A stretch of 64,000 bases of DNA from Anaerolineae bacterium (lineage in GTDB: Bacteria > Chloroflexota > Anaerolineae > Aggregatilineales > Aggregatilineaceae), in NCBI GenBank assembly GCA_027494015.1, contig JAOSJP010000040.1:1-64000 (forward strand), read 5' to 3'. Below, one piece after another: positions 1 to 8,420 of this stretch (its first letter is position 1; the number at the start of each line of letters is the position of its first letter). Made by a program: the position numbers and the translations under genes. The notes below the pieces were generated by a model. That model made no database searches and was not told where the DNA came from. It saw only the letters and a program-made list of their open reading frames with translations.

Positions 1-1
1 C

Positions 2-301
2 GCGCAGTACGTCAAGCGCGAGGACATTCCGACGGCGGTGGTCGAGGCCGAGCGCGAGTTGCAGCGCCGCCGCGCCCTGGAAGAGGGCAAGCCGGAGAAT
101 GTCGTGGATCGCATCGTGGAAGGCCGCATGAGCAAATTCTACGAGGAACTGGTGCTCGTCGAGCAGCCCTTCATCAAAGATGACGGGATAACCATCGGCG
201 CGCTGATCACCAAAGCCATCGCCGACCTGGGCGAGAACATCACCGTCCGCCGCTTCGCTCGCTTCGCTATTGGCGAAGAGGCCGAGGCCGGTGAAGCCTA
301 G
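2..301 (+). CDS. tsf: Elongation factor Ts, C-terminal part (copy 1, cut by window edge)
   Basis: The open frame enters from the left edge and ends at TAG 299-301. It encodes the last ~99 residues of EF-Ts, the guanine-nucleotide exchange factor for EF-Tu. It aligns along its whole visible length with the complete tsf at 22823-23437 on the other strand, sharing blocks such as GKPENVV and RMSKFYEELVLVEQ, with roughly a dozen substitutions. A terminator follows and pyrH comes next, so this is the second, inverted copy of a tsf-pyrH block. Whether the N-terminal part and an rpsB copy exist cannot be seen. Confidence 0.93.
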   Translation, partial: AQYVKREDIPTAVVEAERELQRRRALEEGKPENVVDRIVEGRMSKFYEELVLVEQPFIKDDGITIGALITKAIADLGENITVRRFARFAIGEEAEAGEA

Positions 302-321
302 AGGCTGAGATGTTGAAGGCA

Positions 322-356
322 GGGGATTAGGAGCACGTGGCCTAATCCCCTTTTTT
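322..356 (+). terminator. Rho-independent terminator after tsf copy 1
   Basis: GGGGATTAGG (322-331) pairs perfectly with CCTAATCCCC (341-350) around a 9-nt loop and is followed by TTTTTT. The same hairpin with a slightly different loop follows tsf copy 2 at 22767-22801, so it is conserved between the duplicates. Confidence 0.9.
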
Positions 357-406
357 GTCGGCTGAGCGGGCCGCATCTGGCACACTCTCTGCCTACCGAA
401 GACTGA

Positions 407-1213
<807 letters not shown>

Positions 1214-1221
1214 AGCGCGAG

Positions 1222-1290
1222 ACGTGAGGGGTGAGTCATGAGTTTTGAGGCCGGAATCAGGGCCGCAAATCAGACTCAGGACTCATAACA
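1222..1290. repeat. Inverted GAGTCAT-type heptamer pair
   Basis: GTGAGTCATGAGTTTTGAG at the left and CAGACTCAGGACTCATAAC at the right are inverted relative to each other and lie between the converging pyrH and gatC-fragment ends. The other copy of this junction (21665-21770) carries a longer version of the same array. Confidence 0.6.
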
Positions 1291-1299
1291 AGCAGCTTC

Positions 1300-1656
1300 T
1301 CACGCGCTGTCGAGGATCGCGTCCACGCGGAACTGCCCACCGGCGGAGTCGGGGGCGTTGGCCAGGGCCTCGTCGCGGGGCAGCGATGGCTCCACCACAT
1401 CCGGGCGCAACACATTGCGCAGCGGCAACACCGCGGCCGTGGGGGGGATGGCGTCGGTGTCCAGCGCCCGCAGACGCTCAGCGTAGGCCAGGAGGATGTT
1501 CCGCGCGCTGGTCTCGCCGAAGCTGCCGCTGATATGCGTCTGGAGGGTGGCGGCGTACAGCCCGGCCAGGGCCAGCGCGGCCAGCGCGCAGACGATCCAC
1601 CGGGCCAACGCAGGGCGGGACAGGTGGGCAGCGGTGTGAAGGGGGGTTGAGCGCAT
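1300..1656 (-). pseudogene. Chimeric ORF: membrane-protein N-terminus joined to a GatC C-terminal fragment
   Basis: ATG 1656 is preceded by a GAGGA site and opens a 118-residue frame. The first ~50 residues contain one hydrophobic segment (WIVCALAALALAGLYAATLQ) and THISGS, which resembles the start of DUF2723-type multipass membrane proteins (weak recognition). From about position 1497 downward the frame is clearly the C-terminal two thirds of GatC: RLRALDTDAIPPTA, LPLRNVLRPDVVEPSLPRDE, QFRVDAILDS, matching gatC at 21377-21670. The junction marks where the duplicated gatC-pyrH-tsf block was joined to other DNA. GatC needs its N-terminal helices, so no GatC function is expected. Confidence 0.7.
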
Positions 1657-1720
1657 GGCGATCCTCGACAGGGCGGATGGTGACGCGCGGATTATAACGC
1701 ACCGGGCCTCAGAGCAAGTT

Positions 1721-1944
1721 GGGCGCGTGCAAGCCCTGTCAGGTAGAGGCGCTGCTCTGTGCGCCCCCGTAGAGGCGCATGTAGGGGCGTATAGCAATAC
1801 GCCCCTACGGGCAGGCGCTCAACAGCCAGACTTCCGAAGTCTTTGGAGACTTCGGAAGCCTATTTCGGGGCCGGGCATAGTGAAGCTGGGGGTGAGGTCA
1901 ATGTCCGGCGTCCGGCGAGTCGCTGACACCCTTTGCACGCGCCC
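1721..1944. mobile_element. MITE family A element with 8-bp target duplication and nested hairpins
   Basis: The left end GGGCGCGTGCAAGCCCTGTC and the inverted right end (CTTTGCACGCGCCC) form terminal inverted repeats. AGCAAGTT stands immediately outside both ends (1713-1720 and 1945-1952), an exact 8-bp target-site duplication. Inside lie a GTAGGGGCGTAT palindrome (1781-1808), an AGACTTCCGAAG palindrome (1828-1858) and the right half of the GGGGGTGAGGT core. There is no coding capacity, so mobilisation must come from elsewhere. Confidence 0.8.
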
Positions 1945-2086
1945 AGCAAGTTCGCCGCATGGCCGCTGGCGCGCTATAATACGGCAGTGGGCGACGAAGC
2001 GCCGCGAGCACGCGCTCTATGGGGGGTGAAGTCCGGGAGGCATCCTGCGACCTTTGCCTCTCTTATTGTTTTGGCGAGGGACCGTT

Positions 2087-4348
2087 ATGCGACGACATAA
2101 GCCCGCATGGTTGGCCTTCCTGCTGCTGAGCGCCGCGCTGATCCTGAGCGCCTGCGACAGCCTGGACAGCGGCTCGCTGGGCGGGGCCGCCAACCCCAAC
2201 CCCACGCCGCAGCTTTCGCTGGAACAGGCCGACCAGGTCGCCCAGACGTTCCTCAAGGCGTGGGTTGAGGGCGATTATCAGACCATGTACGGGCTGATCA
2301 GCCCCAACAGTCGTGAGGTCTACACCGAGCAGGTATTCAGCGCCGACTACGAAACTGCCGCCGTCCAGTTCACGCAGACCTCCCTCGAGACGACGGTCAC
2401 CAGCTCGCTGCGCCAGGGCACAACGGCTGTCGTCCAGTACGATGTGCGCTTCCACACCGAGCTGTTCGGCGCCATCGCAGACCTGGGCCGCACCATGCGC
2501 CTGATCGAGACGCCGGAGGGCTGGCGCGTCGCCTGGTCGCGCATGGACATCATAGACGGGCTGGCCGAGGGTGCGCGCCTGGAACGGCTGCAAACGCTGC
2601 CCGGTCGTGGCAACATCTACGACCGCAACGGCCAGGTGCTCGTGGACCAGAACGGGCGGGCCATCGGCATCTATCTGGTGCAGCAGGACATCGCCAACGT
2701 GGACGAGTGCATTGCCCTGCTCTCGCGCATCTTCCGCCGCGAAGTCCAGTCGCTGGAGCGAACCTTCGCCCAGTTTTTGCCGGAGACGCGCTTCATCGTC
2801 GGCGAGATAGACCCGGAGACCTACCAGGCGGAAGAAGCCAATCTGCGCCAGTACTGCGACGTGGGCGACGACCAGTACGACACCATCATCCGCAGCACGC
2901 GCCGCTACTTTGGCGAGCTGGCCCCGCACGTGGTGGGCTACGTGGGGCAGATTCAGCCGGAGCAGGTCGCCGAATACGAGCGCAAGGGCTACCCCGCCAA
3001 TGCCCTGATCGGTCAGACCGGCATCGAGAAGGCGTTCGAGAGCTACCTGGCGGGCAAGCCCGGCGGGCAACTGGTCATCCGCTCGCCGGAGGGGGTGACG
3101 CTGCGCGCGATTGCCGAAGCGCCCGCCGAGCCGGGCCAGAGCGTCTACCTGACCCTTGACCGCGACCTGCAGGCAGCCGTCCAGAATGCGTTCGTCGAAG
3201 CCTACAACTTCTCGACGCCTACCTGGGCCACCACCTCACCGGGCGGCGCTGCCGTGGTGCTCAACATCAAGACCGGCGAAGTGCTGGCCGCGGTCAGCTA
3301 TCCCTGGTTCGATCCCAACCTGTTCAACCCGGATTCGCTGCTGCAAGACCGCGTGCAGCGGATCAGCGACCTGGGGATAAGCTGGCGCACGCCTCTGCTG
3401 GATCGCGTGCTGCTCGGCAAGTTCCCGGCGGGGTCGGTGTTCAAGATCGTCTCGACGGCGGCGGGGCTGGACAGCGGCGTTTATACCCCGCAGACCGCCA
3501 TCAACTGCACCGGCACCTGGTATGGGCAGGAGTACGGCGATGGTCTGCCTTTCCGCAGCGACTGGTACGCGCCTGGCCATGGTTACATGGACTTTGCGGC
3601 GGCGCTGACCAATTCCTGTAACTCGTACTATTGGCAGCTTGGCGTCAACCTGCAGAATCATGATCCGGAATCGCTCACCAATTACGCCTACAAGATGGGG
3701 CTGGGCGTGCCGACCGGCCAGGATGTGCTGCCCGAAGAGGTGGGGCAGATCCCCAATCGCGACCTGATCTTCCGCCTGGAAGCGCGCCAGTGGAACATCT
3801 CCGACATGCTCAACCTGGTTATCGGGCAGGGGCCGATCCAGATCACGCCGATGCAGATGGTGCGCATGACCGCCGCCGTCGCCAACGGCGGGACGCTCTA
3901 CAAGCCGCTCTTCGTCAGCAAGGTGCAGATCGTAGGCGAAGACCCCGTGTACGTCGCCGAGCCGGAGGCTACCGCGCAGCTTGACTTCGCCCCGGAGGTG
4001 TTCGAGATGATCCAGCGGGCCATGTGCGATGTGACGCTCGCCCCCACCGGCACGGCGCGCTACATCTATGAGGAATGGTACAAGTTCCAGGGCAGCGATG
4101 TGGTGGTGTGCGGCAAGACGGGCACCGCGCAGACCGGCGGCGCGGGCACCAAGCCGCAAGCCTGGTTCATCGCCTTCGCCCCCCAGGACGACCCGCAGAT
4201 TGCGGTCGTGGCGACGGTGGAACACTCGTGCGAAGGGTCGGAGGTCGCCGCGCCGCTTGTGCGCCGCATCATCGAGGACTACTACGGGATGCCGCACTCA
4301 GAATGGCCGCCGCTGTGGGTTTCGGGGTGCATCCCGCTGGGCGAGTGA
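2087..4348 (+). CDS. Class B penicillin-binding protein (transpeptidase), lipoprotein with NTF2-like domain
   Basis: A peptidoglycan D,D-transpeptidase acting outside the membrane. ATG 2087 follows GCGAGGGA; an upstream in-frame start at 2054 would spoil the signal peptide. Residues 1-23 form a lipoprotein signal ending in LSAC (Cys23). Next come an NTF2-like MecA_N-type domain (about 45-170), a PBP dimerisation domain (about 180-340) and the transpeptidase domain. The active-site motifs are complete: Ser450-V-F-Lys453, Ser510-C-Asn512 and Lys677-T-G. Length (753 residues) and order resemble PBP2a/PBP3-type enzymes of Gram-positives. It stands alone, not in a division cluster. A -10-like TATAAT lies about 110 bases upstream. 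Confidence 0.93.
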   Translation: MRRHKPAWLAFLLLSAALILSACDSLDSGSLGGAANPNPTPQLSLEQADQVAQTFLKAWVEGDYQTMYGLISPNSREVYTEQVFSADYETAAVQFTQTSLETTVTSSLRQGTTAVVQYDVRFHTELFGAIADLGRTMRLIETPEGWRVAWSRMDIIDGLAEGARLERLQTLPGRGNIYDRNGQVLVDQNGRAIGIYLVQQDIANVDECIALLSRIFRREVQSLERTFAQFLPETRFIVGEIDPETYQAEEANLRQYCDVGDDQYDTIIRSTRRYFGELAPHVVGYVGQIQPEQVAEYERKGYPANALIGQTGIEKAFESYLAGKPGGQLVIRSPEGVTLRAIAEAPAEPGQSVYLTLDRDLQAAVQNAFVEAYNFSTPTWATTSPGGAAVVLNIKTGEVLAAVSYPWFDPNLFNPDSLLQDRVQRISDLGISWRTPLLDRVLLGKFPAGSVFKIVSTAAGLDSGVYTPQTAINCTGTWYGQEYGDGLPFRSDWYAPGHGYMDFAAALTNSCNSYYWQLGVNLQNHDPESLTNYAYKMGLGVPTGQDVLPEEVGQIPNRDLIFRLEARQWNISDMLNLVIGQGPIQITPMQMVRMTAAVANGGTLYKPLFVSKVQIVGEDPVYVAEPEATAQLDFAPEVFEMIQRAMCDVTLAPTGTARYIYEEWYKFQGSDVVVCGKTGTAQTGGAGTKPQAWFIAFAPQDDPQIAVVATVEHSCEGSEVAAPLVRRIIEDYYGMPHSEWPPLWVSGCIPLGE

Positions 4349-4492
4349 GCGGGCTGCTCTGCGGGGAGCTTGCCACAGTCTTGTTAATGTCTTTGTGCTG
4401 GGAGTGCTGCGCCACGCCTCTAAATCAGAGAGGAGGGGGGAGACTTCGGGAAGTCTGGTTTTTGGGCGGGGTTTGGGAGAGAGGAGGGGGGA

Positions 4493-4526
4493 GGGGGGGG
4501 GGGGGGGGGGGGGGGGGTGGGGGGGG
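4493..4526. repeat. Extreme poly-G tract (25 G, T, 8 G)
   Basis: Positions 4493-4517 are an uninterrupted run of 25 G, followed by T and eight more G, in a G/A-rich stretch from 4470 to 4540. It lies between the converging PBP gene and sugar permease. AGACTTC..GAAGTCT (4441-4456) is a remnant of the palindrome C family. The tract could form a quadruplex and should be unstable in length. Confidence 0.9.
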
Positions 4527-4634
4527 AGAGGGAGGGTCGCTGCCTAAATCCCCCCCTACAAGAGCGCAGCAGGGCAGCGCCCCGGCGAACATCGCCCCAT
4601 TGGGCGCTGGGGCCAGGATGACAGCAAGGCTTCG

Positions 4635-5474
4635 CTACGCTTTGAGCGCCCCGGACACCATGCCCCGGATGAAGTGCCGCTGAAAGATCAGGTAGATGAC
4701 CAGCACCGGCAGCGACACAATGGTGGACGCGGCGGCCATCACCGGTATGTCGGACGAGTAGCGGCCCCGCAGCAGCGCCAGCCCGACGGGCAGCGTGCGG
4801 TATTCGCCACCCCCGATGACCAGCACCAGGAAGAACTCGTTCCACGTCCACATGAAGATCAAGACCACCAGCGACATCAGCGCCGGCCCGCTGAGCGGCA
4901 GCAGAATGCGCCACAGCACGTTGCGCGGCGAGAAGGGGGACGTGTTGCAGCCGTCCACCACTGCCGCGTCAATCAGCTCGCGGGGCACCCCTTTGAAGTG
5001 CGCGCGCATCCAGAACGTGCCGAACGAGAAGCTCAGCGCGATCTGCGGCAGGATCAGCGCCCAATAGGTGTTGCGCAGGCCCAGGGTGTCCATCAGATGC
5101 CACAGCGGGATGATCACCGCCTCCGAAGGGGCCATCAGCCCCAGCGTGACCAGCAGCAGCAGCGCCTTCTCGCCGGGGAATGACATCAGGCCGAAGGCGT
5201 AGCCGGAGAGCAGCGAGAGCACGATGGACACGATCACGACCGGCACGACCACGATGACGCTGTTGAGGAAGAAGTCATCGAAGCGCGCGCCCTGCCAGGC
5301 ATTGCTGTAGTTCTCCCAGCGCCAGGTCTCTGGCAGCGCAAACAGGCCGCTCGCCAGCTCGGATCGAGTCTTGAACGAGGTGAGGATATTGCCCACGAAG
5401 GGCATCACCGCGGCGAGCAGAAAGAGCGTCAGGATCGCATAGGTGAACAAGGTGCGTCTGGAGCTAGCGCGCAT
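4635..5474 (-). CDS. Carbohydrate ABC transporter permease (MalG/UgpE type)
   Basis: Inner-membrane permease of a CUT1-type sugar importer, 279 residues with six predicted membrane helices, beginning RRTLFTYAILTLFLLAAVMP. The EAA loop is seen as PRELIDAAVVDGCN followed by ILLPLSGPAL. The ATG follows a GAGAGGAGC site and overlaps the end of the preceding permease by 11 bases, so the two are translationally coupled. It is the last gene of the minus-strand set SBP, permease, permease. No ATPase is in the window, so a shared MsmK-like ATPase elsewhere is likely. The substrate is unknown. Confidence 0.92.
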   Translation of the reverse strand: MRASSRRTLFTYAILTLFLLAAVMPFVGNILTSFKTRSELASGLFALPETWRWENYSNAWQGARFDDFFLNSVIVVVPVVIVSIVLSLLSGYAFGLMSFPGEKALLLLVTLGLMAPSEAVIIPLWHLMDTLGLRNTYWALILPQIALSFSFGTFWMRAHFKGVPRELIDAAVVDGCNTSPFSPRNVLWRILLPLSGPALMSLVVLIFMWTWNEFFLVLVIGGGEYRTLPVGLALLRGRYSSDIPVMAAASTIVSLPVLVIYLIFQRHFIRGMVSGALKA

Positions 5475-6396
5475 TCTCCCGCTCCTCTCGCCGCGACTGT
5501 ACGTAAAAAACCGTCGTTGACACGCTGACGATCAGCACCGTCATCACCAGCGCCATCGCCGCGCCATAACCAGCGCGGTGATACTCGAACGCTTCTTCGT
5601 AGATCAACATGCTGACCACCTGAGTCTCGCGGCCCGGCCCGCCGCGCGTCAGCACGAAAACCAGGTCGAAGACGCGCAGCGCGGCGATGAAGGTGACGAC
5701 GAACGCGACCAGAATCTGCTGCTGCAGGCCCGGCAGCGTGACGTGCCGGAACTGATGCCAGGCGTTGGCGCCGTCTACCTCGGCGGCGTCGTAAAGCTCC
5801 TCGGAGATGGACTGCACGCCGGCGATGAACAGCACCATGCACAGGCCATACTCCACCCAGGAGCCGACGATGCCCGCCGCGTAGGGTGCCCAGGTGAAGT
5901 CGCCCAGCCACGGCTTGGCAGCCGTCTCCAGCCCGATGTCGCGCAGGAAGGTGTTCACCGGCCCCCGGTAATCGAACATCCAGCGCCAGATGATCCCCAC
6001 CACGACGGCGCTCATCACCTGGGGGACGAACAGGCCGGTGCGAAAGATCACCATGCCCTTGAGGTGGCCGCGCGTCATGAGAGATGTGAGGAACAGGCCC
6101 AGCAGGATGGGCAGAATGGTGTAGAAAATCACGAAAAAGGCATTGTTGCCCAGCGCATTCCAGAAGCGCCCATCCTCCAGCAGCCGCTCGTAATTGGCCA
6201 GGCCGATATACTGGGGAGCCGTGAACCCCGTCCATTCGGTCAGGCTGTAGCGAACGGTGTTGACGATGGGGACGAGCACAAAAACGAAGTAGATGATGAA
6301 CCCCGGCAGAATGTAGAGGTAAGCCTGGTGGACATGTTCGTAGGGGCGGCCCCTGTCCGCCATGCTGGCAGTGAGGGCGTCGGTCAAACGTCCCAT
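5464..6396 (-). CDS. Carbohydrate ABC transporter permease (MalF/UgpA type)
   Basis: First permease of the importer, 310 residues. ATG 6396 is chosen because AGGAAGGTGA stands 7 bases upstream; a TTG at 6426 is also in frame. The N-terminus has the usual AYLYILPGFIIYFVFVLVPI helix, and the EAA loop reads SEELYDAAEVDGAN followed by HVTLPGL. It is separated from the upstream binding-protein gene by a MITE whose target duplication overlaps this gene's ribosome-binding site, and by a hairpin. It pairs with the permease at 4635-5474. Confidence 0.92.
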   Translation of the reverse strand: MGRLTDALTASMADRGRPYEHVHQAYLYILPGFIIYFVFVLVPIVNTVRYSLTEWTGFTAPQYIGLANYERLLEDGRFWNALGNNAFFVIFYTILPILLGLFLTSLMTRGHLKGMVIFRTGLFVPQVMSAVVVGIIWRWMFDYRGPVNTFLRDIGLETAAKPWLGDFTWAPYAAGIVGSWVEYGLCMVLFIAGVQSISEELYDAAEVDGANAWHQFRHVTLPGLQQQILVAFVVTFIAALRVFDLVFVLTRGGPGRETQVVSMLIYEEAFEYHRAGYGAAMALVMTVLIVSVSTTVFYVQSRREERENAR

Positions 6397-6414
6397 CGCT
6401 CGATCACCTTCCTG

Positions 6415-6611
6415 GGGTGTGTGCAAAGACTGCCAGCGACTTCACTGCGTGCAGGGCGTTTACCTCACCCCCAGCCTCGCTGCACTTGGCTTGCCCCCTC
6501 TCCACGTTGGAGAGGGGGCAGCGAGGCCCGCGCCAGTGGGCCGCGCGGGGGTGAGGTAAGCGAGGGCGCGGCAGAGCAGCGCCCCCTACCTGACAGGTTT
6601 TGCAAGCATCC
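6415..6611. mobile_element. MITE family A element inserted at a ribosome-binding site, 8-bp target duplication
   Basis: The ends GGGTGTGTGCAAAGACTGCC and inverted ACCTGACAGGTTTTGCAAGC are family A terminal repeats. CCTTCCTG flanks both sides (6407-6414 and 6612-6619; one base at the right boundary is ambiguous). Read on the minus strand the duplicated octamer is CAGGAAGG, the Shine-Dalgarno sequence of the permease at 6396. The interior is the CCTCACCCCC...GGGGGTGAGGT core hairpin (6461-6558) and a GCAGAGCAGCGCCCC segment. Confidence 0.82.
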
Positions 6612-6654
6612 CCTTCCTGGCGTCCCGAAGACCGGCTCGCGCGGCAGAAAGCAG

Positions 6655-6680
6655 CAGGGGTGGCGCGCGGGCCACCCCTG
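6655..6680 (-). terminator. Strong hairpin between binding-protein gene and permeases
   Basis: CAGGGGTGGC (6655-6664) and GCCACCCCTG (6671-6680) form a perfect 10-bp stem just after the solute-binding protein stop codon. On the minus strand it is followed by CTGCTTTCTG, which is not a clean U-tract. Such hairpins often stabilise or attenuate mRNA so that binding protein exceeds permease. True termination is uncertain. Confidence 0.6.
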
Positions 6681-6703
6681 TGCTATCTGCGCTGCGCCTC
6701 GAC

Positions 6704-7984
6704 TCAGCGGGCGGTGTAGTCCGCCTCGACGTCGGCCACGAACTGCTCAGGCGTCACGACTTTGCCCATCAGCTCCTGGATGTTGGCGGCAACGTCCGGC
6801 GCGGTCCAGTCGAGCCAGTGCCCGACCGCGTTCGCCTCGCTGACGGCCGCCCACACGTCGAACATATCGGCGGTCAGGGTGCCTTCAGTCAGCAGCGCGG
6901 GGTCCACCGCTGTCGCCGGGAAGAAACCGCGCTCGAAGAGCAGCTCGGCGGCGCGCGGCCCCGTCACCAGGTCAATGTATTCGGCGGCCAGGTCGGGCTG
7001 CTGGCTGGTCGCGCGGATGCCATAGGCCAGGCCCACACCGCCGGGCACAATAGCCGGGACGCCCGCCTCGTCGGACGGGAAGGCGAAGAAGCCCACCGGC
7101 TCTTCGCCCAGCTCCTCGACGATGCTGCCGGTCATCCAGTTGCCGGTGATCCACATCGCGCCTTCCTGGTTGAGGAAGCCGCCGAAGGTCGCGCCGTCGT
7201 AGTCCATGCCTGCAAATCCTGGCGAGAAGTAGCCCTTGTCCACCCACTCCACCAGCCTGGCTGCCGCCTGCAGGTTGGCTTCGGTGTTGAAGGTGCCGCC
7301 GGGCAGCCGGTACATGAAGGCGTCCAGTTCTTCCAGGGTGATGTAGACACCCTGCAGCACGCTGAACTCGTGGATGGCCGGCCAGCCGTCCAGGCTGCCG
7401 AAGACGATGGGGGTGATGCCCGCCTCAAGCAACGTGTCCATCAACGCCTCGAACTCCTCCAGCGTGGCAGGAATCGAGAGGCCGTGCTCCTCGAAGATGT
7501 CGCGGTGATAGTACACGCCCACGACCTCAGCGGTATTGGAGACGCCGTACACATTGTCCACGCCGAACTGCTGGCCGTCGGCGCTGAAGCTGTTGCGGCT
7601 GTGCAGGCCCAGGGCGTAGCGGTCCCACCAGTTGTACTGGTCGGCGTAATCGTTCAGCGGCAGCAGCAGGCCCGCCTGCACCAGCGCGCCCATGCCGCTG
7701 TACCCCTGGTTGATCATGGTCACGTCCGGCCCCGAACCGCTCGACAGCTCCAGGGGGAGGATATTGGTCAGATCGTCGGTGGCATAGACTTCGCGCTTGA
7801 TGGTGACGCCGGGATGCGCCGCCTCAAACTCAGCGTTGAGGATTTCGATCATCTCCTGCTCGGCGTCGCGAACCCAGTTGTCCCACACGACCAGGGTGAT
7901 CGCTTCGCTCTGCGCGGCGGCAGGGAAGCCCGCCACCAGCAAAGCCGCGACCAGCAATAGACCTAAATGGCGTTTAAGTGTCAT
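6704..7984 (-). CDS. Extracellular solute-binding protein of a sugar ABC transporter
   Basis: A periplasmic or extracellular binding protein (family 1 type), 426 residues. The signal peptide MTLKRHLGLLLVAALLVAGF is followed by PAAAQSEA. The mature part begins ITLVVWDNW and has the family's EMIEILNAEFEAAHPGVTI segment, GPDVTMINQG, and a C-terminal VTPEQFVADVEA. The start follows AAAGGGAAA. It heads the importer operon with permeases at 6396 and 5474. There is no lipobox Cys, so it may be soluble or held otherwise. Confidence 0.92.
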   Translation of the reverse strand: MTLKRHLGLLLVAALLVAGFPAAAQSEAITLVVWDNWVRDAEQEMIEILNAEFEAAHPGVTIKREVYATDDLTNILPLELSSGSGPDVTMINQGYSGMGALVQAGLLLPLNDYADQYNWWDRYALGLHSRNSFSADGQQFGVDNVYGVSNTAEVVGVYYHRDIFEEHGLSIPATLEEFEALMDTLLEAGITPIVFGSLDGWPAIHEFSVLQGVYITLEELDAFMYRLPGGTFNTEANLQAAARLVEWVDKGYFSPGFAGMDYDGATFGGFLNQEGAMWITGNWMTGSIVEELGEEPVGFFAFPSDEAGVPAIVPGGVGLAYGIRATSQQPDLAAEYIDLVTGPRAAELLFERGFFPATAVDPALLTEGTLTADMFDVWAAVSEANAVGHWLDWTAPDVAANIQELMGKVVTPEQFVADVEADYTAR

Positions 7985-8095
7985 TGAAGAGTTTCCCTTT
8001 CACTGAAATTACGGGAGAGACAAATGGCGACCAGCGCCGTCTGCTACGTGATTTTAGCCAACTTCCCCGGCTTTTCCAAAGTGGCGAAAATGGAG

Positions 8096-8357
8096 GGGTG
8101 CGTGCAAAACCTGTCGGGCAATTTGCCGCAAGCCAGGGAAGAGGCGGGTTTATGTCCCCTCTACCTTCGCTGGCGGCGATTGACGGGCGCCTTCAGCGCG
8201 CCGACCCCTACTTACCGTGCAACGGGAGGAGGGGAAGAGCAAAGGCTGCCAGCGATTTGCTGGGTGCTGGGGGTGAGGGTCACCTCTCCCACGTGCAAAC
8301 AAGCTCGCGTCAGTGGACAACGGGGGTGATTGCAGCAGAGCACCCCCTGAAATTTGC
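8096..8357. mobile_element. Degraded MITE family A element
   Basis: GGGTGCGTGCAAAACCTGTC at 8096 is an exact family A end. The opposite end is eroded (CCTGAAATTTGC near 8345-8357), with ATGGAG on both sides as a possible worn target duplication. Inside are remnants of the core (GGGGGTGAGGGTC near 8269). It fills most of the 435-base gap between the binding protein and the gene at 8421. A TATAAG box near 8376 may serve that gene. Confidence 0.55.
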
Positions 8358-8420
8358 ATGGAGCAGCAGCCATCATATAAGCTAACCCCATAGCCCTGTT
8401 GGTTCCATGTGGGATGACCC

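Noticed and set aside
2063..3070. Long minus-strand open frame opposite the penicillin-binding protein gene
   Set aside because: Low-complexity composition (Leu/Ala/Arg/Asp), no start site, and fully explained as the antisense shadow of a GC-rich gene with complete SxxK, SxN and KTG motifs.
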